DNA of 33,616 nt, taken from Bacteroidaceae bacterium (GTDB taxonomy: Bacteria > Bacteroidota > Bacteroidia > Bacteroidales > Bacteroidaceae). The DNA lies in contig JAGCJL010000035.1 in assembly GCA_017647975.1 (NCBI GenBank), positions 1-33,616 on the forward strand, read 5' to 3'. Each line of letters begins with the position of its first letter. Positions within the stretch are counted from its first letter, which is position 1. The notes beneath the pieces are model-generated. The model had not been told where the DNA came from. It saw only the letters and a program-made list of their open reading frames with translations, and ran no database searches. Shown here piece by piece: positions 7,467 to 16,275 of this stretch. The translations under genes and the position numbers were made by a program.

Positions 7467-7725
7467 ATGGAAAAGAGAAGCGGACGCCTTTTATCACTTG
7501 ATGCTTTGCGTGGTTTTGATATGTTCTTCATTATGGGGGCGAGACTGTGCATGCTTCTTGCGGCGGTACTTCGATTTTCACACCCCTGTAAAAACCGTTT
7601 TTAGCGGTGTGTTAGGGTTGCTTCCCGAAGAAGGTTGTACTTTGGGGTATTGGTGCTCTTATGTTGCCGTATGTTGGGTGTTTTTGCATTTCTTGTATAA
7701 AAAGAAGATATTTTTGAAAATATAA
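7467..7725 (+). pseudogene. Remnant of a DUF5009/YeiB-like membrane acyltransferase gene
   Basis: The ATG at 7467 opens MEKRSGRLLSLDALRGFDMF followed by FIMG, the typical N-terminus of the large multi-pass acyltransferase family related to heparan-α-glucosaminide N-acetyltransferase. After ~24 codons this similarity stops and the frame closes at a TAG near 7602. In another frame, the last ~45 residues before the stop at 7725 (FSGVLGLLPEEG, then [20 protein letters not shown]) match the usual C-terminus of the same family. About 270 or more central residues are missing and the two ends are out of frame, so a large internal deletion left both ends behind. No functional product is expected. The junction lies around 7538-7570. 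Confidence 0.75.
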
Positions 7726-7730
7726 TAATA

Positions 7731-8336
7731 ATGAAAACTAATCTTATAAAGACCGCACGCTTTGTAATAAGCAATTCTGATATTAAGAAGTGTCCCACCG
7801 ACGGAAAGCCGGAATATGCTTTTATCGGTCGCTCTAATGTGGGAAAATCAAGCCTTATCAATATGCTTACCGGTCATAATAAACTTGCCATGACATCGGC
7901 TAAACCGGGAAAGACACTTCTTATAAATCATTTTATAGTAAATAATGAGTGGTATCTTGTCGATTTGCCCGGATATGGTTATGCAAAACGCAGCAAGACA
8001 CAGCATGAACAGTTGCAGCATATTATATCAGATTATATTCTTGATCGTGAACAGATGACTTTGCTGTTTGTACTGATTGACTCGCGTCATGAACCGCAGA
8101 AGATTGACCTTGAGTTCTTTCAGTGGCTTGGTGAGAACGGTGTACCTTTCTCAATTATATTTACAAAAGCCGATAAATTGACACGCAGCAAACTTGCCGA
8201 GAATGTTGAGGCCTACAAGAGACGATTGCTCGAGGAGTGGGAAGAACTGCCACCGGTATTCATAACATCATCGGAGACAGCTTTGGGTCGCAACGAGGTT
8301 CTGCAATATATTGATGAAATAAATAAAACTCTTTGA
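7731..8336 (+). CDS. engB: Ribosome-biogenesis GTPase EngB (YsxC/YihA)
   Basis: 201 aa, a single-domain GTPase of the TrmE-Era-EngA class needed for large-subunit ribosome assembly. G1 is GRSNVGKSS (33-41), the G2 threonine is T62 in [10 protein letters not shown]3 is DLPGYGYA (78-85), G4 is TKAD (145-148) and G5 is ITSSE near 180. Length is standard. It starts 5 bases after the pseudogene remnant. Its stop overlaps the next ATG (TGATG), so translational coupling to the lipoprotein gene is likely. Confidence 0.96.
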   Translation: MKTNLIKTARFVISNSDIKKCPTDGKPEYAFIGRSNVGKSSLINMLTGHNKLAMTSAKPGKTLLINHFIVNNEWYLVDLPGYGYAKRSKTQHEQLQHIISDYILDREQMTLLFVLIDSRHEPQKIDLEFFQWLGENGVPFSIIFTKADKLTRSKLAENVEAYKRRLLEEWEELPPVFITSSETALGRNEVLQYIDEINKTL

Positions 8337-9478
8337 TGAAAAAGTTATTATATCTGTTTCTGCTGCCGTTCATCTTCTCATGTATGCCAAAGAACGGTTA
8401 CGTTATTGAAGGTGACTATCCCGATGCTAAAGACGGAACTGTTGTCTATCTGTCAAAATATATGGTGTTTGACCTTGATGAGATGCTTGTTCCTGTTGAT
8501 TCGGCTATTGTTAAGAATGGAAAATTCAAGTTCAAGGGTGTTACCGATGCTTTTGAGGTCTGTTTCTTGTCATCATCAAAAATTGTTGACGGCGGCTTTG
8601 TGGTGCTTGAAAATGGTGTTATTGAATATACTTTTGATGGTGCAAAAGGCGGCGGAACTCTCTGGAATAAGGAGCTTTGCAGGTTTATGTATGAAAAGGA
8701 GAAGATAATGAGTCTGAAACAGATGACTTCTCCGGCAATGCAGAAGAAGCTGTTGCTTGAACCGGCGATGATTGACAGTTTGAATGAATTGGCTGTTTAT
8801 GGGGCAAAGATATTTGACTCGTATGCAACGGGTCTTGTAAGAAAGAATTCCAACAATAAACTTGGACACTTCTTCCTGACTCAATCGGTGGGTGCTGTTA
8901 CTCCGGGCAGGTTATTGCCTCTTTTCCCTTTGATACCCAATGAATATCGCGATAAACTGTATGCAGGAAAGAAAACTCAGCTTGAAAACGATTTGAAAGA
9001 GAATATTCATGTTGAGAAATATTCCATTGATGCTCAGGAAGCTGCAGCAGAGACTTCGGTTGGCAAAAAATATAAGAACTTTGAATTGAATGATATTGCC
9101 GGTGGAAAACTGTTGTTCTCCGACAAAGTTCAATCGGGTAAATACACTCTGTTGCTTTTTTGGGCGGCTTGGGATGATATGTCGGTTGATTTTGCCAAGG
9201 AGTTGAGTGCAATCTGTTCCAAATATGGCGAAAAGGAACTTAATGTTGTAACGGTTTCGCTTGATGGCGATGTAAAGGAGTGTACTAATGCTGTAAACTC
9301 CTTGAATCTTTTGGGTACACATCTGTGCAATCCCTCTCAGGGTAGTGCAGAACTTGCATCGGCATACGGAGTTTATGAACTCCCTCTTTGCCTTGTTGTG
9401 AACCGCAACGGTGTCATAATATCCAGAACGTCATCGCTTGACGATATAAAGAGTAAATTGAAAGAGATTTTACCTTGA
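8336..9478 (+). CDS. Lipoprotein with DUF4369-like and cysteine-less thioredoxin-like domains
   Basis: 380 aa. The ATG at 8336 shares one base with the engB stop; an earlier TTG was rejected. The signal sequence ends in FIFSC, giving lipidation at C16. Residues ~22-120 resemble the DUF4369 β-domain seen in Bacteroidetes TlpA/AhpC-type lipoproteins (VIEGDYPDAKDGTVVYLSK). Residues ~245-380 are a thioredoxin/TlpA fold: NFELNDIAGGKLLFSD, LLLFWAAW, then YELPLCLVVNRNGVI with the usual cis-proline. The position normally reading WCxxC is WDDMS here (W279-S283), so no redox-active pair exists. A thiol-disulfide role is unlikely; a binding or structural role in the periplasm is inferred. Confidence 0.8.
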   Translation: MKKLLYLFLLPFIFSCMPKNGYVIEGDYPDAKDGTVVYLSKYMVFDLDEMLVPVDSAIVKNGKFKFKGVTDAFEVCFLSSSKIVDGGFVVLENGVIEYTFDGAKGGGTLWNKELCRFMYEKEKIMSLKQMTSPAMQKKLLLEPAMIDSLNELAVYGAKIFDSYATGLVRKNSNNKLGHFFLTQSVGAVTPGRLLPLFPLIPNEYRDKLYAGKKTQLENDLKENIHVEKYSIDAQEAAAETSVGKKYKNFELNDIAGGKLLFSDKVQSGKYTLLLFWAAWDDMSVDFAKELSAICSKYGEKELNVVTVSLDGDVKECTNAVNSLNLLGTHLCNPSQGSAELASAYGVYELPLCLVVNRNGVIISRTSSLDDIKSKLKEILP

Positions 9479-9535
9479 AGGGGTTAAAATAAAGTTTTTT
9501 TTAGTTTATATCTTTAAAAAAACGATATATCTATG

Positions 9536-9564
9536 TTTGTTTTAGAACAAAATATCTATATTTG
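9536..9564 (+). promoter_or_regulatory. rho promoter
   Basis: TATATTTG at 9557-9564 matches the -7 consensus TAnnTTTG, with TTTG at 9536-9539 seventeen bases upstream. A second -7-like box, TATGTTTG, overlaps at 9532-9539. Transcription would begin near 9571, leaving a leader of about 113 bases before the rho start. Confidence 0.65.
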
Positions 9565-9578
9565 CATTATAAATAGTG

Positions 9579-9697
9579 CAGATGCTTTCCCCATCTGTGG
9601 TTTCAATCTTGAATTATCATAATCTTTATAGGTCTAAATAATGAACTTTTTCTCGTTAGAGAATAAAAGTGTCATATCTCATTTATGTATCATATAG
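9579..9697 (+). promoter_or_regulatory. rho leader with hairpin and overlapping upstream ORF
   Basis: CAGATG (9579-9584) pairs with CATCTG (9592-9597), a short hairpin very near the predicted 5' end of the transcript. At 9641 an ATG opens an 18-codon frame ([18 protein letters not shown]) ending at 9697, 12 bases inside rho in another frame. rho is autoregulated by attenuation in other bacteria; whether this leader does so is inference. Confidence 0.3.
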
Positions 9698-11643
9698 AAC
9701 AATTAAGAAGCAAGGAGATTGCCGATTTGCAATCTATTGCTCAAGAGTTAGGTTTAAAAGGTGTTAAATCGCTTGACAGAGATTCTTTGATATACAAAAT
9801 TCTTGATGGTCAGGCTATGCAGAACAGCAAGACCGGTGCTCCCGCTGTTGTGAAAGAGGAGAATAGAATGAATCGTCGTGAACATCGTCGTAACAGAATT
9901 CATACCGATTCTTCAAATAAGGCTGTTTATACAGCAACCGGCGATAAGGCTGTTAAACTCGAAAAAACAGAACAGAAGGTTGAGGCAAAAGAGGTTGTCG
10001 AGGTTCAGACAATACCTGTTGTAGAGGCTCCGACAAAACCTGAAGCTCCGGTACAACAAGAGGCTGCACCTGTTGTAGAAAACAGAGAAAAGGAGAATGT
10101 GAAATCAAAATCCCGCGGTCGTAAACCCAAGAAAAATAATACCGAGAAACAGCAGCAAGCCGCAGAGAGTGTTGTTGTAGAAGAGGCTAAGGCCGACGCT
10201 GTTATCGAGGCAGAAAAAACAGCAACACCGGTTGCCGAAACACCTAAGAAACGTGGTCGAAAGCCTAAGGCTAAAGCAACTGTTGAACAACAGCAAACGG
10301 CTGATGTAAAAGAGGTTAAGAGTGAAGAACCGGTTAATGATGGTGAAACATTCGTACCTATAGAAGAGTTGCCAAGCGAGGCTAAGGAATTGCCCGTTGA
10401 ACTTGTTGACAAGTTTGAGAAAACAGGCAAGAACCATAAGAAAAACAATGATAAGAATCATCAGCAACAGCATCAGGAGAAACGTCATGAGAACCATGTC
10501 GAAGAGTCTGTAAAACAGTATGATTTTGCCGATGTCCTTCGTGTTGAAGGTGTACTTGAAATTATGCCCGACAACTATGGTTTCTTACGTTCTTCGGATT
10601 ACAACTATCTTGCTTCGCCTGATGATGTATATGTATCGCAGTCGCAGATTAAATTGTATGGACTAAAGACCGGTGACGTTGTCGAGGGTATTATTCGTCC
10701 GGCATCAGCAGGTGAAAAATATTTTCCGCTTGTAAAGGTTAATCGTATCAACGGTGCTTCGCCCGAACTTGTACGTGACCGCGTGTCATTCGATAATCTT
10801 ACTCCTCTCTTCCCCGAAGAGAAATTCACTCTTTGCAGTGGCAGTTATGACAACTTGTCGGCACGTGTTGTCGATTTGTTCTCGCCAATAGGAAAAGGAC
10901 AGCGTGGCCTTATCGTGGCACAGCCTAAGACTGGTAAGACAATGTTGCTCAAGGATATAGCCAATGCTATTGCGGCTAATCACCCCGAGGCATATATGAT
11001 TATGTTGCTCATTGACGAGCGTCCTGAGGAGGTTACCGACATGGCTCGTTCTGTTAATGCCGAAGTTATTGCATCAACTTTTGATGAGCCTGCAGAACGC
11101 CATGTAAAAATTGCCGGAATAGTTCTTGAACGTGCAAAACGTATGGTGGAATGTGGACATGATGTGGTTATCTTCCTTGATTCAATAACACGTCTTGCAC
11201 GTGCTTATAATACTGTTTCTCCAGCGTCGGGTAAAGTGTTGTCGGGTGGTGTTGATGCAAATGCTCTTCACAAGCCAAAACGCTTCTTTGGTGCAGCACG
11301 TAATATTGAAAATGGAGGTTCGTTGACAATTATTGCTACAGCTCTTATTGACACCGGCTCTAAGATGGACGAGGTTATTTTTGAGGAGTTCAAGGGTACC
11401 GGTAACATGGAATTGCAGCTTGATCGCTCGTTGGCAAACAAACGTATATTCCCTGCTGTGAACATCATAGCGTCATCAACTCGTCGCGACGACTTGTTGC
11501 TTGACCGTCAGACACTTGACCGCATGTGGATACTCCGTAAATATCTTGCAGACATGACACCTATGGAGGCTATGGAGTTTGTCAAGGACAGACTTGAAAA
11601 GACAAAAGATAATGGAGAATTCCTTATGAGTATGAATTCATAA
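9685..11643 (+). CDS. rho: Transcription termination factor Rho with long disordered insert
   Basis: 652 aa, against ~420 in E. coli. Residues 1-~45 are the Rho N-terminal helical domain. About 46-278 is a low-complexity segment rich in K, E, Q, V and A, with two RGRKPK motifs (144-149 and 190-195). About 279-365 is the cold-shock-like RNA-binding domain ([12 protein letters not shown]). The rest is the hexameric RNA-dependent ATPase with Walker A AQPKTGKT (412-419), Walker B VVIFLD (494-499), and the later SGGVDANAL and DRSLANKR segments. In Bacteroides the comparable disordered insert has been reported to drive phase separation of Rho. The gene is monocistronic, with its own promoter and a strong terminator. 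Confidence 0.97.
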   Translation: MYHIEQLRSKEIADLQSIAQELGLKGVKSLDRDSLIYKILDGQAMQNSKTGAPAVVKEENRMNRREHRRNRIHTDSSNKAVYTATGDKAVKLEKTEQKVEAKEVVEVQTIPVVEAPTKPEAPVQQEAAPVVENREKENVKSKSRGRKPKKNNTEKQQQAAESVVVEEAKADAVIEAEKTATPVAETPKKRGRKPKAKATVEQQQTADVKEVKSEEPVNDGETFVPIEELPSEAKELPVELVDKFEKTGKNHKKNNDKNHQQQHQEKRHENHVEESVKQYDFADVLRVEGVLEIMPDNYGFLRSSDYNYLASPDDVYVSQSQIKLYGLKTGDVVEGIIRPASAGEKYFPLVKVNRINGASPELVRDRVSFDNLTPLFPEEKFTLCSGSYDNLSARVVDLFSPIGKGQRGLIVAQPKTGKTMLLKDIANAIAANHPEAYMIMLLIDERPEEVTDMARSVNAEVIASTFDEPAERHVKIAGIVLERAKRMVECGHDVVIFLDSITRLARAYNTVSPASGKVLSGGVDANALHKPKRFFGAARNIENGGSLTIIATALIDTGSKMDEVIFEEFKGTGNMELQLDRSLANKRIFPAVNIIASSTRRDDLLLDRQTLDRMWILRKYLADMTPMEAMEFVKDRLEKTKDNGEFLMSMNS

Positions 11644-11656
11644 AAGACAGTCAGAT

Positions 11657-11694
11657 AAAAAAAAGATGCAAACCTGGTTTGCATCTTTTTTTTT
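11657..11694. terminator. Bidirectional terminator between rho and the DUF3127 gene
   Basis: GATGCAAAC (11665-11673) pairs with GTTTGCATC (11677-11685) and is followed by nine T residues. An A-run at 11657-11664 precedes the stem, so the element also works on the minus strand. It closes rho on one side and the convergent DUF3127 gene on the other. Confidence 0.92.
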
Positions 11695-11708
11695 GTATCA
11701 TCTCATGT

Positions 11709-12077
11709 TTAGAACGGAAGATCATCGGGATCATTCTCCGACTTTGAAAAGTCGGGAACTTCAACTTTGGGTGCATCGATGACGGGCGTGTCTGTAGGAA
11801 CAGGTGCTGTTCCGCGTTCTACTCTCCATGCACGGATATCGTTGTACCAACGGCCGTTGTACTCACGTGCATTGATGTCGAATGATACTGTCATCTCTTC
11901 GCCAGCCTGTATGTTGAACTGAGCAATCTTGTCTGCTCCAAATACGTTAAAACATAATTTCTTGGGATACTGCTCGTGTGTTTCAAGAACATACTCCTGC
12001 ATTTTCCACTCGTTACCAGTCTTTGATGTACCACCTCTTTCGGGCAATACTGCAATAATTTTTCCTGTAATTTCCAT
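11709..12077 (-). CDS. DUF3127 protein with SSB-like acidic tail
   Basis: 122 aa from the ATG at 12077; a TTG four codons upstream is possible but family members start at MEI-x-GKI. The core (WKMQEYVLETHEQYPKKLCF, FNIQAGEEMTVSFDINARE, GRWYNDIRAWRV) matches the Bacteroidetes DUF3127 family, which looks like a small β-barrel (OB-like) domain. A disordered linker leads to an acidic C-terminus, NDPDDLPF, that mimics the tip of single-stranded-DNA-binding protein, used there to recruit repair and replication enzymes. A role on nucleic acid is therefore plausible but unproven. It is divergent from dnaN and convergent with rho. Confidence 0.8.
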   Translation of the reverse strand: MEITGKIIAVLPERGGTSKTGNEWKMQEYVLETHEQYPKKLCFNVFGADKIAQFNIQAGEEMTVSFDINAREYNGRWYNDIRAWRVERGTAPVPTDTPVIDAPKVEVPDFSKSENDPDDLPF

Positions 12078-12097
12078 AGCTCTATTCAAATTCTTGG

Positions 12098-12105
12098 CGA
12101 AAATA
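12098..12105 (-). promoter_or_regulatory. Probable -7 element of the DUF3127 gene
   Basis: On the minus strand TATTTTCG sits ~21 bases before the ATG at 12077 and differs from TAnnTTTG at one position. No clear -33 TTTG is seen. Confidence 0.4.
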
Positions 12106-12171
12106 CATCAATTCTTCCCGAAAAGCAATAAATTCTCTCTTTTTTTGTATGGCTTTTATATATTTTCGCTG

Positions 12172-12206
12172 TATCTTTGTGACTAATACGCGTACACATG
12201 CACGCG
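12172..12206 (+). promoter_or_regulatory. dnaN-operon promoter with 5'-terminal hairpin
   Basis: TATCTTTG at 12172-12179 matches the -7 consensus exactly. TTTG at 12144-12147 is 24 bases upstream, slightly far for a -33 element. Transcription would start near 12186, immediately before a dyad CGCGT (12189-12193) and ACGCG (12202-12206). The mRNA would thus begin with a small GC-rich hairpin, perhaps protecting its 5' end. The leader to dnaN is ~70 bases. Confidence 0.6.
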
Positions 12207-12257
12207 AGTGTTATTTTTATTTAAATCTCTAGTAAATTAACATTAAACTATAATATT

Positions 12258-13382
12258 ATGAACTTTACAGTATCAAGTTCCTTGCTGTCGTCTCGTTTGC
12301 AGACAATTAGCCGTGTAATCAATTCTAAAAACACAATTCCAGTTCTCGATTGTATTTTGTTTGAACTTGAGGGTAACAAACTTACTCTTACTGCATCAGA
12401 CCCTGACAATACATTGAACACCTCTATCGAGGTCGTTGATTGTTCTGAGGATTTCAGCTTTGCAATTTCTGCAAAAATTCTTATTGACTCTTTGAAGGAG
12501 ATTTCGGAGCAGCCTCTCCGTTTCGAGGTAAAGAAAGATACTCTTGAGACAACAATTTTCTACCAGAACGGTAAATATGGTCTTGTTGGTCAGAATGCAG
12601 ACGAGTATCCCGGTGCTGCGGTTTTGGGTGAAGGTGCGGTTTCAATCTCTGTTCCAACAAAGGTGCTTTCAAGCGGCATTTCTTGCTCTTTGTTTGCAAC
12701 AGCCGATGATGAGGTCCGTCCTGTAATGTGCGGCGTGTATTTCGACTTTACACCTGAGAGCATTACACTTGTAGCATCAGACGGTCACAAACTTGTACGT
12801 TGTCGTGACTATTCTGTTACCGGTGCTGAGAAGTCTGCGTTCATCCTTCCTAAAAAACCTGCAACATTGCTCAAGAACCTTCTTGGCAAAGAAGAGCAGG
12901 AAGAAGTTGTTGTTGAATTCGACGGCCGTTTTGCAACATTTGATATGGGTGAATACAAGTTGGTATGTCGTCTCTTCGATGGTCGTTATCCTAACTACAA
13001 CTCTGTAATTCCTCAGAATAACCCACATAAGCTGACAGTTGACCGTGCGGCTCTTATCAGTACTTTGCGTCGTGTCGCTATCTTTTCATCACAGGCAAGT
13101 CTTATCAAATTGCACTTAGAAGAGAATAAAGTTGTCATCTCGGCTCAGGACACCGATTTCTCAACATCGGCCGAAGAGAGCATGGCATGCAGCTACGAAG
13201 GTGCATCTATGAACATCGGTTTCCGTGCTTCATTCTTGATTGATATTCTTCACAATATCCCAGGGCAGGATGTGGTTGTTGAGCTTGCCGATCCATCACG
13301 TGCCGGTGTTATCGTTCCTGCCGAGCAGGTTGGTAAACAGGAGTTGCTAATGTTGTTGATGCCAATGATGCTTACTGAATAA
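12258..13382 (+). CDS. dnaN: DNA polymerase III β sliding clamp
   Basis: 374 aa, the normal length for the three-domain clamp that dimerises into a ring around DNA and tethers the replicase. It opens MNFTVSSSLLSSRLQTISRV. The three repeated domains are visible from recurring strand patterns (LEGNKLTLTASDPDNTL; GVYFDFTPESITLVASDGHKL; KVVISAQDTDFSTSAEE). The C-terminal LLMLLMPMMLTE corresponds to the final strand and tail. dnaN here is not next to dnaA; it heads a ~9.7-kb run of genes with gaps of 1-32 bases, led by the promoter at 12172. Confidence 0.97.
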   Translation: MNFTVSSSLLSSRLQTISRVINSKNTIPVLDCILFELEGNKLTLTASDPDNTLNTSIEVVDCSEDFSFAISAKILIDSLKEISEQPLRFEVKKDTLETTIFYQNGKYGLVGQNADEYPGAAVLGEGAVSISVPTKVLSSGISCSLFATADDEVRPVMCGVYFDFTPESITLVASDGHKLVRCRDYSVTGAEKSAFILPKKPATLLKNLLGKEEQEEVVVEFDGRFATFDMGEYKLVCRLFDGRYPNYNSVIPQNNPHKLTVDRAALISTLRRVAIFSSQASLIKLHLEENKVVISAQDTDFSTSAEESMACSYEGASMNIGFRASFLIDILHNIPGQDVVVELADPSRAGVIVPAEQVGKQELLMLLMPMMLTE

Positions 13383-13384
13383 TC

Positions 13385-14152
13385 ATGGAACTGAACCTTA
13401 AAAAGCCTGTAATATTCTTTGACCTCGAAACAACGGGTACAGATATCTCAAATGACCGTATTGTGGAAATTTGTTATATCAAGGTTTCGCCAGACGGTAA
13501 AGAGGTGGAATATACAAAGCGTATAAATCCGGGAATGCATATCCCCGAAACTGCATCGGCTGTGCATGGCATCTATGACGAGGACGTGAAGGATTGTCCT
13601 ATGTTCAAGGATGTGGCACGTGATATTGCCAAAGAATTTGAAGGTTGTGATATTGCCGGTTTTAATTCAAACCGCTTTGACTTGCCTTTGCTTGCCGAAG
13701 AGTTCCTGCGTGCACAGGTGGATATAGACCTGTCACGTATGAGAGCGATTGATGTTCAGGTACTTTATCACAAACGTGAGCCACGCACACTCTCTGCAGC
13801 ATATAAATTCTACTGCGGAAAGGTGCTTGAGGATGCCCACAGTGCCCTTGCCGACACTCGTGCTACATACGAAGTGTTGAAGTCTCAACTCGATTTCTAT
13901 GATGACCTTGAAAATGATATGGAGAAATTGTCAAAAGAGTCTTCATTCACAAATAATGTCGATTTCGCGGGACGTTTCATTTATGATGAAAATGGCAAGG
14001 AGGTGTTCAACTTCGGTAAGTATAAAGGAATGCCTGTGGATGCGGTTCTTGATCGTGATCCCGGATATTACGGCTGGATGATGAACGGAGAGTTCCCATT
14101 GAATACAAAACAGGTGTTGACACGTATCAAACTGCGTGGTATCAAGAGATAA
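13385..14152 (+). CDS. DnaQ-like 3'-5' exonuclease with C-terminal DUF3820-like module
   Basis: 255 aa. Residues ~8-165 form a DEDDh exonuclease: D13 and E15 in FFDLETTGTD, D99 in GFNSNRFDLPLL, and H152 and D157 in DAHSALADTR, so the active site is complete. Residues ~205-250 (FNFGKYKGMPVDAVL, then DPGYYGWMMNGEFP) match the short DUF3820-type module often attached to such exonucleases. It may serve as a proofreading subunit or as a repair exonuclease. It lies 2 bases after dnaN, which supports a role at the replication fork, but it lacks an obvious clamp-binding tail. Confidence 0.88.
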   Translation: MELNLKKPVIFFDLETTGTDISNDRIVEICYIKVSPDGKEVEYTKRINPGMHIPETASAVHGIYDEDVKDCPMFKDVARDIAKEFEGCDIAGFNSNRFDLPLLAEEFLRAQVDIDLSRMRAIDVQVLYHKREPRTLSAAYKFYCGKVLEDAHSALADTRATYEVLKSQLDFYDDLENDMEKLSKESSFTNNVDFAGRFIYDENGKEVFNFGKYKGMPVDAVLDRDPGYYGWMMNGEFPLNTKQVLTRIKLRGIKR

Positions 14153-14184
14153 AGACTGTTTGTAACAGTATAAAATTTATCCAA

Positions 14185-16266
14185 ATGCTTAAAGGAAAAA
14201 AAATAGTATTGGGAGTAACCGGAAGTATTGCTGCTTATAAGGCAGCGATGCTTCTGCGTCTTTTGGTAAAAGAGGGTGCCGAGGTACAGGTTGTGATGAC
14301 TCCTTCGGCCAAGGAATTTATAACTCCGCTCACAATGTCAACATTGTCGGGCCGTCCTGTGGTTAGTGAATTCTTCAATAACACCGACGGGACATGGCAC
14401 AGCCATGTGGAGATTGGTCTATGGGCCGATGCGATGATTGTTGCTCCGGCAACAGCGTCAACTCTTGGTAAAATGGCGAATGGTGTTGCCGACAATATGC
14501 TTGTAACAACATATCTTTCAATGAAGGCACCGGTGTTCATAGCCCCGGCGATGGACCTTGATATGTATGCCCATCCTTCAACACAAAGAAGTATTTCCAT
14601 TCTTAAGGAGTACGGCAATCACATAATAGAGGCAACTTCTGGAGAACTTGCAAGTCATTTGAGCGGTAAGGGACGCATGGAGGAACCCGAAAAGATTGTA
14701 CAGTGTCTAAAAGATTTTTTTTTTAGCAGTAAGGAACTGACAGGAAAAAAAATCCTTATCACCGCCGGTCCTACATATGAAAAGATTGACCCGGTGCGTT
14801 TCATAGGCAACTACTCTTCGGGTAAGATGGGATGTGCCATAGCCGACGAGTGTGCGTCACGTGGTGCCGAGGTTGTGCTTGTTGCCGGTCCAATGTCAAT
14901 AAGATGTGAACAGAAGGGCATTGAACGAATCAATGTGGAATCGGCAAGGGAAATGTATGATGTCGCAATGGAAACATTCCCTTCGTGTGATGCAGCGATA
15001 CTGACAGCGGCTGTTGCCGATTATCGCCCGGCAGTACAGGCTGACGAAAAGATAAAGCGTTCAGGTGATAGTATGACAATAGAACTGGAACCTAATAAAG
15101 ATATCGCAGCATCGCTTGGTAGGGAGAAGAAAGAGGGGCAGTGTCTTGTAGGTTTTGCCCTCGAAACGAATAATGAGTTCGCAAATGCCAACGAGAAACT
15201 TTCCAAGAAGAATCTTGATTTCATTGTCCTTAATTCTTTACAGGATAAGGGTGCCGGTTTTGCTCATGATACAAACAAGGTGACAATCATCGACAGGATT
15301 TCTTCAACGGAATATCCGTTGAAAAGCAAGAAAGATGTTGCTAAGGATATTGTATCGCATCTCTCAAAACTGTTGTTGATGCTGGTGTTGCTCTTTCTGC
15401 CGTCAATGGTAAAGGCCGACGGGGAAGAACTGAATGCAACGGTGACGCTTAACGCGTCAAAGGTACAGGGTTCAAATACCGAGGTTTTTGAGTCGCTTGA
15501 AGAGGCTCTTGTGGAGTTTATCGGTAACCGCAAGTGGACGGCAAATACTTATGAAGAGGAAGAACGGATTCTCTGTAATTTCAACTTTGTAGTAAACTCA
15601 TACACCAACGACGGCTCTTTTGACTGCTCGTTGATGGTTCAGGCTTCACGCCCCGTGTATGGTTCGTCTTATATGAGTACTCTGTTTAAGTTCGAGGACA
15701 AAAGCATAAAATTCAAGTTTCAGCCATTTGATCGTCTTGATTTTGTTGAGGACAATCTTGACAACAACTTGACAGCGACCATTGCTTTTTATGTTTATCT
15801 TATAATTGGTCTTGACTTTGATTCTATGGGCGAGCTTGGTGGCAGTGAATTCCTTAACAAGGCTTTGAATATTGCCAATAATGCTCAGAATCTTGGGGAT
15901 ACCGGTTGGAAAATCGGTGGTGGAAACAATAATAGATATTCCATTATCGATGATTATATGAACGGTGCAATGGAGCCTGTACGCAAATTGATGTATCAAT
16001 ATCATCGTTTGGGGCTTGACACAATGTATAAAAATGCCGAAAATGGCCGAAAGGTAATTACAGAGAGCATGTCCCTTTTGAAAAAGGCTTATGAAGACCG
16101 CTCGTTGGCATATTTCCCGAAACTCCTTGTCGAATATAAGGTTGACGAGATTATAAATATTTATTCAAAGGGAACACCGGAGGAGAAGAAAACCGTTGTG
16201 GATATATTGTCCGACATAAACCCTTCGCTATCTTCGGAACTTGAAAAAATTACACGAAATAATTAG
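14185..16266 (+). CDS. coaBC: CoaBC fused in frame to a PorD-like (DUF4835) domain
   Basis: 693 aa with no internal stop. Residues 1-~392 are a complete CoaBC: CoaC flavoprotein part (VTGSIAAYKAA, SHVEIGLWADAMIVAPATA, PAMDLDMY), then CoaB (ILITAGPTYEKIDPVRFIGN, NYSSGKMG, TAAVADYRP). It makes 4'-phosphopantetheine from phosphopantothenate and cysteine in the cytosol. The flap region reads GELASHLSGKGRM (153-165), without the cysteine found there in E. coli. Residues 396-411 (LLLMLVLLFLPSMVKA) look like a signal-peptide core with a cleavage site. 413-693 match DUF4835, annotated PorD-like in type IX secretion (ELNATVTLNASKVQGSN, GNRKWTANTYEEEERI, YKVDEIINIYSKGTPEEKK). In relatives these are, from memory, two adjacent genes. 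Alternatives are internal initiation near M399 or an assembly error. Confidence 0.85.
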   Translation: MLKGKKIVLGVTGSIAAYKAAMLLRLLVKEGAEVQVVMTPSAKEFITPLTMSTLSGRPVVSEFFNNTDGTWHSHVEIGLWADAMIVAPATASTLGKMANGVADNMLVTTYLSMKAPVFIAPAMDLDMYAHPSTQRSISILKEYGNHIIEATSGELASHLSGKGRMEEPEKIVQCLKDFFFSSKELTGKKILITAGPTYEKIDPVRFIGNYSSGKMGCAIADECASRGAEVVLVAGPMSIRCEQKGIERINVESAREMYDVAMETFPSCDAAILTAAVADYRPAVQADEKIKRSGDSMTIELEPNKDIAASLGREKKEGQCLVGFALETNNEFANANEKLSKKNLDFIVLNSLQDKGAGFAHDTNKVTIIDRISSTEYPLKSKKDVAKDIVSHLSKLLLMLVLLFLPSMVKADGEELNATVTLNASKVQGSNTEVFESLEEALVEFIGNRKWTANTYEEEERILCNFNFVVNSYTNDGSFDCSLMVQASRPVYGSSYMSTLFKFEDKSIKFKFQPFDRLDFVEDNLDNNLTATIAFYVYLIIGLDFDSMGELGGSEFLNKALNIANNAQNLGDTGWKIGGGNNNRYSIIDDYMNGAMEPVRKLMYQYHRLGLDTMYKNAENGRKVITESMSLLKKAYEDRSLAYFPKLLVEYKVDEIINIYSKGTPEEKKTVVDILSDINPSLSSELEKITRNN

Positions 16267-16275
16267 TATAGCATA

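Noticed and set aside
10005-10497. Long minus-strand ORFs opposite the rho insert
   Set aside because: They are by-products of the low-complexity K/E/Q codons on the coding strand; no start context or family signal supports them.
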